Shown piece by piece: positions 36,088-44,691 of a DNA stretch of 64,000 bases; the first letter of the stretch is position 1; each line of letters starts with the position of its first letter. This stretch comes from Pseudomonadales bacterium. GTDB lineage: Bacteria > Pseudomonadota > Gammaproteobacteria > Pseudomonadales > Azotimanducaceae. Both the position numbers and the translations under genes were made by a program. Below the pieces are notes generated by a model. That model did no database searches. It was not told the DNA's origin and saw nothing but the letters and a program-made list of their open reading frames with translations. Where the stretch lies: positions 124,001 through 188,000 of the forward strand of contig JACKNX010000005.1 in the NCBI GenBank assembly GCA_024234635.1. The letters run 5' to 3'.

Positions 36088-36521
36088 AGCTGCTGCTCGA
36101 ACTTCGCGACCAGGGGCGCGGCAAGGACATGCAGGCTGTCGTGGAACAGATCCCGTACATGCGCTTCCTCGGTATCTCCGTGGACCGCAAGGGCAACGAG
36201 ATCACCACCATCATGCCGTTCCGCCAGCAACTGATCGGCAACGTGATGCTACCCGCACTGCATGGGGGCGCCATCGGCGCGTTCCTGGAAGTGACCAGCG
36301 TCATCCAGCTGCTGTTCGATACCGCCTGCGAACGGTTGCCCAAGACGATTGACGTTTCCATCGACTACCTGCGCTCCGGGCGACCACAGACCACGTACGG
36401 GCGCGCCATCGTGACCCGGCACGGCCGGCGCGTGGCCAACGTGCGCTCGGAAATCTGGCAGGACGAGCGCAGCAAACCGATTGCCGTCAGCCACGGGCAC
36501 TACCTGTTGACGCCGTTCTGA
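36084..36521 (+). CDS. Hotdog-fold thioesterase (PaaI-like), second of a pair
   Basis: 145 residues. HGGAIGAFLEVTSVIQLL and KTIDVSIDYLRSGRP are the PaaI-family motifs. An N-terminal helical stretch (LLLELRDQGRGKDMQAVVEQ) precedes the hotdog core. It overlaps the upstream paralogue by 4 bases and is followed 7 bases later by the b-type membrane protein gene. Two divergent tandem copies suggest subfunctional specialisation on different acyl-CoAs. Confidence 0.87.
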   Translation: MKLLLELRDQGRGKDMQAVVEQIPYMRFLGISVDRKGNEITTIMPFRQQLIGNVMLPALHGGAIGAFLEVTSVIQLLFDTACERLPKTIDVSIDYLRSGRPQTTYGRAIVTRHGRRVANVRSEIWQDERSKPIAVSHGHYLLTPF

Positions 36522-36528
36522 TGCCAGC

Positions 36529-37158
36529 ATGCGTTTCCTTGTCGGCGCCACGGTTGCCCTTCTGACACTGACGCTGGTCGTCCACCCGCTGCTGGGCGGT
36601 GGCGTCCTGTGGGACCTGGGCAACGCCATCGGACTGCTTGCGCTTGCCGGCGTGCTGACGCTGTTCGCACCGGGCCAGTTTCCCCGCACGCCCCGCCGGC
36701 ACCAGCAACTGGCCAACGCGGTGCTGCTGATGCTGCTCGCGCACGCGCTCTGGTTTCCACTCACCGACGCCGCCAGCCATGTCTACCTGCTGCCAGGCGC
36801 ACCCACGTACATGTGGCTGGGCGTTGCCGGCTTTGTCGTCCTGCTCGTTGCGTGGCAGTTGTCCCTGCCTGGCAGCCGCCAGCGATGGCATGCCTCGCCG
36901 GCGAGTTTCCGTCGCTGGCACCGACGTCTCGGCATGCTGGCCATCATCCTCGCCGCCGGACACATCACTCTCAGTGGTTTCTACCTGGGCTCGCCCTGGC
37001 AGGCCGCGGTGTTTATGGTGCTGGTTATCGCCGCCCCGTTGCTGGCGCGAAGCATCACCCCGCGCCTGACCGACAGCGGAGCGCCAACGGTGACACAAAC
37101 CGTTTCCGTCTGGCTGCTGGCGTGCGTGGCGTTTGTTGCGCTGAGGAACCTGGCATGA
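36529..37158 (+). CDS. Ferric-reductase-like six-TM haem protein
   Basis: 209 residues and about six membrane segments. Paired histidines occur on helices, RRHQQLANAVLLMLLAHALW and FRRWHRRLGMLAIILAAGH, spaced as in ferric-reductase-like or cytochrome-b transmembrane domains that bind two b haems. It has no NAD/FAD domain, so electrons would come from another protein. Its last bases overlap the tetraheme cytochrome start by 4 (ATGA), suggesting a membrane electron-transfer pair. Confidence 0.75.
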   Translation: MRFLVGATVALLTLTLVVHPLLGGGVLWDLGNAIGLLALAGVLTLFAPGQFPRTPRRHQQLANAVLLMLLAHALWFPLTDAASHVYLLPGAPTYMWLGVAGFVVLLVAWQLSLPGSRQRWHASPASFRRWHRRLGMLAIILAAGHITLSGFYLGSPWQAAVFMVLVIAAPLLARSITPRLTDSGAPTVTQTVSVWLLACVAFVALRNLA

Positions 37159-37526
37159 TGCGGGCTGTCCTCCTCGCCGGTGTCATCGCGCTCGTCGCAC
37201 TGGCGGTGCTGGGTTCCCCCTGGCCCGGCGAACACCCTGAGCGGGCACGCTACTACGACAGTCCCGAGCCGATCCTGCCAATGCGTTTCGATCATCCCTC
37301 CCATGCCACGGTGAACTGTCTGACCTGCCATCACGAGTTCGTGGACGATTCGGGCAACGATACCTGCATGTCCTGTCATGTCCGAAGGCCTGAACTGGCA
37401 GCGCAACTGGAGGCTCAGTTTCATGGTCTGTGCAGGGATTGCCACGTCGACAGAAACGCCAGCGGCGACGCTGGCGGTCCGCCGCGCGCCTGCGTGGCAT
37501 GCCATGTCATCGACGGGAAGATCTGA
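37155..37526 (+). CDS. Tetraheme c-type cytochrome
   Basis: 123 residues from the ATG at 37155, the first of two adjacent ATGs. A signal/anchor (VLLAGVIALVALAVLGSPWPG) leads to the periplasm. Four CxxCH haem sites are visible: CLTCH, CMSCH, CRDCH and CVACH, plus extra His residues for bis-His ligation (FDHPSH). This fits a small cytochrome c3/c7-like carrier. It is coupled to the b-type membrane protein before it, so they may form a quinol-to-periplasm electron path. Convergent with the carbonic anhydrase gene. Confidence 0.87.
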   Translation: MMRAVLLAGVIALVALAVLGSPWPGEHPERARYYDSPEPILPMRFDHPSHATVNCLTCHHEFVDDSGNDTCMSCHVRRPELAAQLEAQFHGLCRDCHVDRNASGDAGGPPRACVACHVIDGKI

Positions 37527-37557
37527 TGTCGCCGACCGGGCATCGCCCGTCCCGCGG

Positions 37558-37579
37558 CCCGGGCACTCAACTGCCCGGG
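37558..37579. terminator. Hairpin between convergent genes
   Basis: Perfect 8-bp stem CCCGGGCA / TGCCCGGG around CTCAAC. The stop codon of the carbonic anhydrase lies at 37567-37569 inside the loop. No T-tract. Confidence 0.5.
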
Positions 37580-38154
37580 GCGTCTTTCAGCTGACGTTCG
37601 AATGTCGCCTGTGCCGCCGCCCGTTCCGCCGCAAACGCGTCGCCTTCCCAGGCACGGTACTCACCACGTGCATAGGCGAGCGCGTTGCGATGATAGATCC
37701 ACGCATTCAGGCGGTTGGCAACAAAGCTGTTGCGCATCACGCGCACCTTTCCCGGGGTGCCCATGACGATACTGTTTGGCGGAATCACCGTGCCTTCGGT
37801 GATGAAGGTACCGCCGGCCACGATGCAGTTGTCGCCGATCACCGCGCCGTCCATGATCGTGGCATTGATGCCGATCAGGCAGTTGTCGCCGATCTCGGCA
37901 ACGTGAATGTTGCAGTGGTGGGTGATCGAACAATACCTGCCGATCTTCACGCCGCCGCCGTGAATCATCACAAAATCCTGGATATTGGTCATCTCGCCGA
38001 TGTGCGTCGTGCCACTTTCCGTACGCATCACGACGTAGGGCCAGATACTCACACCGTCGCCAATACGGATATCGCCGTACAGGCAGGCGCTGGGATGTAC
38101 GTAAGCCGCGCGTGACAAATCAATGGACGGGTCCTGCAAGGTGGCGCGGTTCAT
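37567..38154 (-). CDS. Gamma-class carbonic anhydrase family protein
   Basis: 195 residues from the ATG at 38154 (MNRATLQDPS). It is a left-handed beta-helix of hexapeptide repeats. The zinc ligands are conserved as NIQDFVMIH, and the two His of SITHHCNIHVAEIGDN in H-x4-H order. The C-terminal helix (YHRNALAYARGEYRAWEGD) is typical. Likely a trimeric gamma-carbonic anhydrase or a ferripyochelin-binding-type relative. Its ATG overlaps the thioredoxin gene stop by one base (TGATG), so the two are coupled. Confidence 0.9.
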   Translation of the reverse strand: MNRATLQDPSIDLSRAAYVHPSACLYGDIRIGDGVSIWPYVVMRTESGTTHIGEMTNIQDFVMIHGGGVKIGRYCSITHHCNIHVAEIGDNCLIGINATIMDGAVIGDNCIVAGGTFITEGTVIPPNSIVMGTPGKVRVMRNSFVANRLNAWIYHRNALAYARGEYRAWEGDAFAAERAAAQATFERQLKDAPGS

Positions 38155-38498
38155 CACGGTGACGTTGCGCCCTGTGCCTGCTGCGCAAACGCCGCACGTA
38201 CCGCCTGTTCGTCCTCTGGCCGCACCAGACGCACGATCTCCCGTCCGTCCACGAGGAAAATCAGCGTCGGCCACAGCTTGACGCCGAAGCTGCGACCGAG
38301 CGGTCGCCCGGGGCCGTCCTCAACACGCACGCGCACGACAGCGGGATACGCGGCAAACACCGGATTCAGCAGAACCTGGGCACGCCGGCACCAGCCACAC
38401 CAGGCGGTGCCGAACTCCAGCACCACCGCGCCACGGGAGGCGTCCACCGCAGCACGTGTGGGTGGCTCAGCGGTGTAGTCAGGGGTAGCGGCGATCAT
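38154..38498 (-). CDS. Thioredoxin-like protein with WCGWC active site
   Basis: 114 residues, a short thioredoxin domain without signal peptide. The active site is WCGWC (instead of WCGPC) in FGTAWCGWCRRAQVLL, and the cis-proline segment is GVKLWPTLIFLVDGREI. Lack of the usual Pro suggests a redox potential unlike classic thioredoxin. It starts within the last bases of the PRPP-synthetase-like gene (4-base overlap) and its stop overlaps the carbonic anhydrase start, so the three form one operon. Confidence 0.9.
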   Translation of the reverse strand: MIAATPDYTAEPPTRAAVDASRGAVVLEFGTAWCGWCRRAQVLLNPVFAAYPAVVRVRVEDGPGRPLGRSFGVKLWPTLIFLVDGREIVRLVRPEDEQAVRAAFAQQAQGATSP

Positions 38499-39718
38499 CT
38501 ACCGGTACGTTCGGGGTGCAGCCCCCGCAACTGGTCGCTGTTCCAGATCTTGCGCAGGAAGCGGGGATTCTTGGACGACATGTCGATCTGGTAGAGGCTC
38601 ACATCCTGCTTGCCCGGCAATGCAAGGATGTCGCACAGGTTGCGGGCCAGCCAGTGCTCGATCTTCAGCACCACCATCTTGCGACGAAGGCGTCCCTGCT
38701 CGTCCCGGTTCAGGACCGTTGGCAGGGTGTTGAGCGTGAGGATTTCGTCGATGGCCGAGTTGGCCATTTTCTCGCGCCCTTCCTCGCTGGCGTAGAAATG
38801 CGAAACAGCGAAGACGATACGCGCGGGTTTCGCCTGCCGCAGGTACTGGCAGGACTGCACCACCGTGGAGCCGGTACGCACCATGTCATCGAACAGCACC
38901 ACGTCTACCTCGGCGATACCATCCAGCGTCACCTCGCTTTCCTCGTGCATCGTAATGGACACCTCGCGCTCGCCGGAGCGCTCCTTGTCCAGCATCACGA
39001 ACCCGGCCTTTGGCAGACCCAGGCGGGCGTGCATCTCGCGCACGAAATCACGGGCGCCCTTGTCCGGCGCGCACAGCACCAGCCCCTGGCCATCGTCCGT
39101 ATCGCGCACGATGTTGGAATTGCGCAGGTAGTCGATGTAGATGTCGTAGGGAATCAGATTGTGGAAACGGCCCTCGAACACCTCGCCGAAGATGCGCTGC
39201 ACGGAATGGGAATGGTTGTGCACGGTCACCACGCGGTCCACACCCGCCAACGCCAGCATCTGCGCGTACAGTCTGGCGCTGAACGGCTGGCCGTCGAATT
39301 TCTTCAGGTCCGCTTCGTCGCGCTGGAACTGGGTGACACCCAGATCGGCACGGGGCCCGCGGTCCTGCGCGCTGTAGAACAGGTCAGGCTCCAGCAGCAC
39401 CACTTCCAGCGCGCCGTTCTCCTTTGCCGCCCGGGCGATGAGCAGATTGCGCATGGCGAGGTCGTTTCGGCTGACCAGTCGGTTCGAGGTGCTGACGATG
39501 ATGACGCACTTGCCTTCCAGCTTGAGGCCGATGCGCGTGTAGTCGAGTTCGTCGGAAATGAAGCGCGGGCAGAATTCGGAGTTGGCGAAAGTCTTCAGGC
39601 TGATGAGGTCAGCGATATCCACCTGCTGTCGCATCGCAAAAGCCAGGTCGATGGCAAATGGTTCGTCCGACACATTGCCAACGACAATGACATCCCTTGG
39701 CGCCGATTTTTCGCTCAC
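38495..39718 (-). CDS. PRPP-synthetase-like phosphoribosyltransferase
   Basis: 407 residues from the GTG at 39718; the longer frame begins with a TTG at 39757. It has the two-domain PRPP synthetase/phosphoribosyltransferase layout: VIVVGNVSDEPFAIDLA, then VHNHSHSVQRIFGEVFEG, and the PRPP loop VDVVLFDDMVRTGSTVVQSC. It is longer than standard PrsA (about 315 residues) and lacks the ordinary Prs signature, so it may be a nucleotide-metabolism relative with a different role. Operon with thioredoxin and carbonic anhydrase. Confidence 0.83.
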   Translation of the reverse strand: MSEKSAPRDVIVVGNVSDEPFAIDLAFAMRQQVDIADLISLKTFANSEFCPRFISDELDYTRIGLKLEGKCVIIVSTSNRLVSRNDLAMRNLLIARAAKENGALEVVLLEPDLFYSAQDRGPRADLGVTQFQRDEADLKKFDGQPFSARLYAQMLALAGVDRVVTVHNHSHSVQRIFGEVFEGRFHNLIPYDIYIDYLRNSNIVRDTDDGQGLVLCAPDKGARDFVREMHARLGLPKAGFVMLDKERSGEREVSITMHEESEVTLDGIAEVDVVLFDDMVRTGSTVVQSCQYLRQAKPARIVFAVSHFYASEEGREKMANSAIDEILTLNTLPTVLNRDEQGRLRRKMVVLKIEHWLARNLCDILALPGKQDVSLYQIDMSSKNPRFLRKIWNSDQLRGLHPERTGR

Positions 39719-39855
39719 CCGTCGTTTCCCGGTTCTGCCCCCTGACGGCGCGCACAATGACGATCCACGCCGCCGTGGTCAACCCGCAAATGCCACGACT
39801 GTTTCACACGCCGAAGCCGGGGGCACCAGCCTTGCCGGCATACCGCCGGACGGCG

Positions 39856-40494
39856 TCAACCACGCGTCTTGCTCACGCGACGATAGTCTACGGTCGTGAG
39901 GTGCAACAGCATGTCCCGGATACGCCAGCCGGTACCGGGTACGAACACGGCCTCATCCTCATAGGTCCCCACGAACAGATACAGACGCCCGTCTTTTTCC
40001 TCATGCCACGCCTGCAGGTAGCTGGCCATGCGCGCATGCCCGCCCCTGCCGGCGGCATCCGGCAGCGTCAGTTCGCGAAAATACTGCGTGCCGATGAAAT
40101 GCTGCGTGACCTCATAAGGTGCAAGCGCGCCTTTTACCAGATCCACCCAGGCATCGGGTCCAGTCACCGGATCGTAGCCCGCGGCGCCGATACGGGCATC
40201 GGGGGTGAAGATGCGGTGGTAGATCGCCCGCCCTTCCTCGATTCCCTCCGGGGTGTTCGTACCGATACGATCGGTGGCCATCCCGTAGCAGTGGCGGAGT
40301 TCGCGGATGGCCTCCTTGGCCAGCAAGGTGTCTGCATCCTGCCCTGCCGCGCCACCGGCGGCCTTCGCCGGACCGCCGGCCGATTCGCCCGCGGCAGCCT
40401 GCACACCGCCACTGACCCCGAGCATGGCCAGGACACTGCCAAACAGCCCCAGCCAGTTGCGCCGCGTACTGACATTCGTCACATCAACCATCAT
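39856..40494 (-). CDS. Exported SnoaL-like protein with Tat-type N-terminus
   Basis: 212 residues from the ATG at 40494, which has GGGGGAG just upstream; the frame itself opens at 40512. The N-terminus TNVSTRRNWLGLFGSVLAML fits a twin-arginine signal, followed by an Ala/Gly-rich linker (SAGGPAKAAGGAAG). The rest is a SnoaL/NTF2-like cone (LAKEAIRELRHCYGMATDRI, RIFTPDARIGAAG, GTQYFRELTL) of unknown ligand. Single gene. Confidence 0.75.
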   Translation of the reverse strand: MMVDVTNVSTRRNWLGLFGSVLAMLGVSGGVQAAAGESAGGPAKAAGGAAGQDADTLLAKEAIRELRHCYGMATDRIGTNTPEGIEEGRAIYHRIFTPDARIGAAGYDPVTGPDAWVDLVKGALAPYEVTQHFIGTQYFRELTLPDAAGRGGHARMASYLQAWHEEKDGRLYLFVGTYEDEAVFVPGTGWRIRDMLLHLTTVDYRRVSKTRG

Positions 40495-40594
40495 CCATCT
40501 CCCCCATGCCAAAGGTGACCAGTGTACCAGCGCGACAGCGAGTACAGGCGGGCTGCCACCTGCGCGTTCAGTGGGAAAACCGGCGGACCGGACG

Positions 40595-41569
40595 CTATGC
40601 CACCGGGTGCGTCAGTTCGAACACACGATGGATGCCGGGGTTGCGGGCGAAATCGCGGTCGATCGTGCGTGGCGTGGTTTCCGCCACCCGTGCAAATGCC
40701 GACACCGCCGCGGTATCCAGTGCGAAACGGCGGTAATTGTTGGAGAAAATGAGGGTGCCTGCCGGCGCCAGTCGCTGCATGGCCAGCCGCAGCAGTCGCG
40801 CATGATCGCGCTGCACGTCGAAGTCGTCCGCCCGCTTTGAATTCGAGAACGTCGGCGGATCGCAGAAGATCAGGTCGAACTGCTCGCGGCTCGCCGCCAG
40901 CCAGCGCAGCACATCGGCGTGCTCGCGCCGGTGGCGGGCATCGTCAAGGCCATTGAGGCGGAAATTGCGCGCTGCCCAGTCGAGGTACGTCAGTGACAGA
41001 TCAACGCTGACGGACGCCAGGGCGCCGCCCAGCGCCGCATGCACCGAAGCGGTTGCCGTGTAGCAGAACAGGTTCAGCACACGGCAGTTGCGGCTGCGAC
41101 CGGCGATGGCAAGACGCACGGGCCGATGATCGAGGAACAGCCCCGTGTCCAGATAGTCCCAGAGATTGATCTGCAGCCGCGCCGCACCTTCGCGCACCAC
41201 AAGCCACTCGTCACGCGCCGCCTGCCGACCGTACTGGCCACCGCCCTTCGCGCGCGCGCGCGTCTTGCAGGCAATGCGCGCAGCCGGGATGTCCAGCGCC
41301 GTGGCAACGCCTTCCAGCAGCTCAGCCAGCCGCCTGGCCGCCTTTTCGGGAGGAATGCTGGCCGGCGCCTGATATTCCTGCACATGTGCGTAGCGCAGGC
41401 CGTCTTCGGCGGTGTAAACATCCACCGCCGCGGCGTACTCGGGCATGTCGGCGTCGTACAGCCGGTAGCAGCCGATATGTTGTTGCGTCAGCCAGCCCTT
41501 GAGGCGCGCGGCATTCCGGCGCAGGCGGTTGGCGACCATCGCCCCACCCGCGCTTGCGACCTCGCTCAT
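40595..41569 (-). CDS. RlmK-like 23S rRNA methyltransferase, stand-alone
   Basis: 324 residues from the ATG at 41569 (MSEVASAGGAMVANRLRRN). The SAM fold shows NLFCYTATASVHAALGG (motif I) and the target-base motif DPPTFSNSKR, identical to the C-terminal RlmK half of the bifunctional RlmKL. The RlmL half with its THUMP domain is absent. It should make the m7G2069 type of mark in 23S rRNA. It starts 11 bases after the deazaflavin-type gene stop on the same strand. Confidence 0.88.
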   Translation of the reverse strand: MSEVASAGGAMVANRLRRNAARLKGWLTQQHIGCYRLYDADMPEYAAAVDVYTAEDGLRYAHVQEYQAPASIPPEKAARRLAELLEGVATALDIPAARIACKTRARAKGGGQYGRQAARDEWLVVREGAARLQINLWDYLDTGLFLDHRPVRLAIAGRSRNCRVLNLFCYTATASVHAALGGALASVSVDLSLTYLDWAARNFRLNGLDDARHRREHADVLRWLAASREQFDLIFCDPPTFSNSKRADDFDVQRDHARLLRLAMQRLAPAGTLIFSNNYRRFALDTAAVSAFARVAETTPRTIDRDFARNPGIHRVFELTHPVA

Positions 41570-41579
41570 GCCAATGCGC

Positions 41580-42038
41580 TCATGCCGCCGGGCGACGCTC
41601 CAGTACAACCACCGGAATCCGGCGTCCACCTGCGCGCTTCTGGTAGTCGTCATACGGCGGATACAGCGCCGCCATTTGTTTCCACAACGCCTCACGCTCG
41701 TCACCGGTGGCCGTACGGGCAGTCGCCTGTACGATCTCCCGGCCCGCCTGCAATGTCACATGCGGTTCGGCGACGAGATTGTCGTACCAGCTCGGATGCG
41801 CCGGCGCTCCGCCCTTGGACGCGACGATCACCCAGGCATCGCCGGCTTTTCCGTAGATCAGCGGCAGCGGACGCGGCAGCCCCGAATGCCGACCAATGGT
41901 CGTGAGCAGGAGCGTCGGAAGCTTTCCGGAGCCTCCGCCAAGCGAGGCATCCCACAGATGCGCCGCGTCCGGATCGGTGCGATAGAGGGCAATGTGATCG
42001 GCGATCCACTTCGGCATGCTGGCGGGCAGGTCGGACAT
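41580..42038 (-). CDS. Deazaflavin-type nitroreductase-family protein (DDN-like)
   Basis: 152 residues from the ATG at 42038, which has AAGG about 8 bases upstream; an in-frame GTG at 42047 is less favoured. TTIGRHSGLPRPLPLIYGKA and ASKGGAPAHPSWYDNLVAEP are the conserved strands of the F420-dependent DDN/FDOR family. Members occur mainly in F420-making actinobacteria, so in a proteobacterium the cofactor may be F420 or something else. Followed closely by the RlmK-like gene. Confidence 0.87.
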   Translation of the reverse strand: MSDLPASMPKWIADHIALYRTDPDAAHLWDASLGGGSGKLPTLLLTTIGRHSGLPRPLPLIYGKAGDAWVIVASKGGAPAHPSWYDNLVAEPHVTLQAGREIVQATARTATGDEREALWKQMAALYPPYDDYQKRAGGRRIPVVVLERRPAA

Positions 42039-42281
42039 GATAGGCACCTTGGTCTGCGACGGACCGCAAGCCTATCAGGCTGAGCGCAAAGGTCATCTCC
42101 CCTGAACGCCCTCGCTGGCGACATCCTGGCGCTGCCCGCGCCTGTGCACCCTGTGATATGCGTCACGAACGCATCGCCATACCCGGGTGAAGCCGTCGAT
42201 GGCTTGACCGATGGCACGTCCACGCCGGGTGCCGGGGGTACAATGGCCCGCCGATACCCCGGCATCGATCAGCGGAGACGG

Positions 42282-43526
42282 ATGCAAACGATGACCGATT
42301 CCGGCATCGCTTCAGATCACCCGGGCACCCGGGAGATCGGACACAGGGACAGGTCACCAGGTGGTAACGATTTGAACATCTGCTTTGTTGCCCACTTCGC
42401 CTACGGTGCGCTCGCCGGCGACCCCGGTGGCCATATTGGTGGCGTGGAACGACAGACGGCTCTCATGGCCCGCTGGCTGGCCGGGCGCGGCCACACCGTC
42501 AGCGTCTGCACCTGGCAGGAAGGAGCCCCGGGTGATGAAACAGTCGGTGGCGTGCGGGTGCTGAAAACCTGCGAGGCAGACGCCGGTCTGCCCCTGCTCC
42601 GCTTTCTCCACCCACGCTGGACCAGCCTGACGGCAGCTCTGCGCCGGGCCGACGCGGACCTCTACTATCACAACTGCGCGGAGGCGATTACCGGACAGAC
42701 CGCCCTGTGGGCGAAGCTGCACGGGCGACGTTTCGTCTATTCCGTTGCCTCCGACCCGGAGACCGATCCCGCCCTGCCCATCCTGGGCTCCCTCCGGGAG
42801 CGCGTGCTGTATCGACGCGGCCTGCGACTGGCCGACGGCATCATCACCCAGACACAGGGACAGCGGGATAACCTGCGGCGGGGCTTCGGGCTCGAAGCGA
42901 CCGTCCTGCCGATGCCCTCCGATGCCTGCGCCGGCACCACGCTCGCATGTCTTGAGAGCGCGCGCACCGCACCACGCGTGGTGTGGGCGGGTCGCATCGC
43001 GCCCGTAAAAAACCTCGAACTGTTCCTGGACCTCGCACGGCAACTCCCGGAGGTGGGGTTTGACCTGGTCGGTGGCGCGGACCAGGACGCGGACTACGCC
43101 GCTCGCATGCTGGGCCAGGCACAGGCGCTTGCCAACGTCACCGTGCACGGCCGCCTGGACCGGGAAGCCGTGCTCCAGCGTTACCGGCACGCCGCCCTGT
43201 TGCTGTGCACCTCGCACTATGAAGGCTTCCCCAATACGTTCCTGGAAGCCTGGGCACACGGCCTGCCCGTGGTGAGCACGGTGGATCCGGACGGCGTCCT
43301 CACGCGGGAAGGCATAGGCATTCACGCCACCAGCGCAGCAACGCTTGCCGCCGCCATCGCGAAACTGGCGGGGAGAACGGGAGACCGGCAGGCGATGGCT
43401 GCGCGGGCCTGGGCGTACTACTACAGCAATCACCATGTGAGCGGCGCGATGCCGCGCTTCGAAGCCTATCTCACGACACGGATGCGCAACGGGCGTGAAG
43501 CCGGCGCGAACAGGGAAAGCGACTGA
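42282..43526 (+). CDS. Family-4 glycosyltransferase, first of a pair
   Basis: 414 residues from the ATG at 42282, which follows GGAG; the frame extends upstream to 42144 but the first 46 residues lack family similarity. The GT-B fold shows GGHIGGVERQTALMARWLAG near the start, RVVWAGRIAPVKNLELFLDL in the middle and CTSHYEGFPNTFLEAWAHGLP (the EX7E-type region) near the end. It likely uses a nucleotide-sugar donor to build a polysaccharide or glycolipid. The second glycosyltransferase begins one base after its stop. Confidence 0.9.
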   Translation: MQTMTDSGIASDHPGTREIGHRDRSPGGNDLNICFVAHFAYGALAGDPGGHIGGVERQTALMARWLAGRGHTVSVCTWQEGAPGDETVGGVRVLKTCEADAGLPLLRFLHPRWTSLTAALRRADADLYYHNCAEAITGQTALWAKLHGRRFVYSVASDPETDPALPILGSLRERVLYRRGLRLADGIITQTQGQRDNLRRGFGLEATVLPMPSDACAGTTLACLESARTAPRVVWAGRIAPVKNLELFLDLARQLPEVGFDLVGGADQDADYAARMLGQAQALANVTVHGRLDREAVLQRYRHAALLLCTSHYEGFPNTFLEAWAHGLPVVSTVDPDGVLTREGIGIHATSAATLAAAIAKLAGRTGDRQAMAARAWAYYYSNHHVSGAMPRFEAYLTTRMRNGREAGANRESD

Positions 43527-43527
43527 C

Positions 43528-44691
43528 GTGAAACGGCCCCTGAAAATTGCCCTGGTGACGCAGTTCCCCGTCAACCCTGACCACCCTACCGGCGGCGTCG
43601 AGGCAGTAAGCGTCAACCTGGCGAAACATCTGGCGAAATTCAGCGACCTGGATGTCCACGTGATCACCTTTGTGAAACGAGCGGCGGCCGGACAGCTCTA
43701 TCGCTGGGAAAACGTCAGCATCCACTATCTGGCGCTGCCGGAGGGAAGCATGCTGCGCATGGCCACCGGCGAAGGACGCCGCCGGATACTGGAACATCTG
43801 TCGACGCTGCAGGCCGATGTCGTGCACGCCCATGATACGTACGGCCTGATGGTGCGGGGCCATCCAGGCCCCCGCACCTTCACCGTGCACGGTTTCATCT
43901 ACGGGGACACACGGGTTTCCGGTTCGCCATTCGCCCTGCCGAGATCCTGGCTCTGGCGTTACGTGGAAACAGGGGGCTGGGCGGAGCAAAAGAATATCGT
44001 CTCCATCAGTCCGTACGTGCGCGAACGTGTCAGCCGCTTTTCCGCTGCCAGGATCAGAGACATCGACAATCCTGTGGCGGCTTCCTTCTTCAGCCTGCCC
44101 TGGAAGCCCGAGCCAAACCGCATTTTCAGCGCCGCGGTGATCTCTCCCCGCAAGAACACCCTGCAGCTTGTTCGCGCCTGCGGCGTGCTCAAGGCGCGGG
44201 GACAGGACATCCGCCTGCGACTTGCCGGGCCGATCGTTGACGCCGGCTATGGCCGGCAGGTGCAGGCGCTCATCCAGGAACTGGATCTGGACGACAACGT
44301 CCTGCTGCTTGGCTCGATCCCGACGCCAGAGGTACGCATGGAACTGTCCAAGGCCGCTGCGTTTGCGCTGGTATCGCTCGAAGAAAACTCCCCCATGGGC
44401 ATCGAGGAAGCCATGGCCGTGGGCCTGCCTGTCATCACCTCCAACCGCTGCGGCATGCCCTACATGGTGCGACATGGCGAAAGCGGCTACCTGGTGGATC
44501 CGACCTCCGCGGAGAACATTGCCGATGGCATTCAGGCGACGCTGCGCTCGGAGGCGCACCGCCGCGCGCTGGGCGCACGCGGCCGACGCATCGCGGAAGA
44601 ACGCTTCCACCCGGACGTCGTGGCGAAGCAGACACGCGCGCACTATCTGGAACTGGTCGGCATCGATCCAGGTAGTCTGCCGCCGCCATGA
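43528..44691 (+). CDS. Family-4 glycosyltransferase, second of a pair
   Basis: 387 residues from the GTG at 43528 (VKRPLKIALVTQFP), preceded by AGGGAAAG. TGGVEAVSVNLAKHLAKF, AVISPRKNTLQLVRACG and VSLEENSPMGIEEAMAVGLP are the GT-B/GT4 signatures with both Glu of the EX7E motif. The C-terminal helix includes RHGESGYLVDPTSAE. Distinct from the first enzyme, so the pair may add successive sugars. It overlaps the VanZ-like gene by 4 bases. Confidence 0.92.
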   Translation: MKRPLKIALVTQFPVNPDHPTGGVEAVSVNLAKHLAKFSDLDVHVITFVKRAAAGQLYRWENVSIHYLALPEGSMLRMATGEGRRRILEHLSTLQADVVHAHDTYGLMVRGHPGPRTFTVHGFIYGDTRVSGSPFALPRSWLWRYVETGGWAEQKNIVSISPYVRERVSRFSAARIRDIDNPVAASFFSLPWKPEPNRIFSAAVISPRKNTLQLVRACGVLKARGQDIRLRLAGPIVDAGYGRQVQALIQELDLDDNVLLLGSIPTPEVRMELSKAAAFALVSLEENSPMGIEEAMAVGLPVITSNRCGMPYMVRHGESGYLVDPTSAENIADGIQATLRSEAHRRALGARGRRIAEERFHPDVVAKQTRAHYLELVGIDPGSLPPP

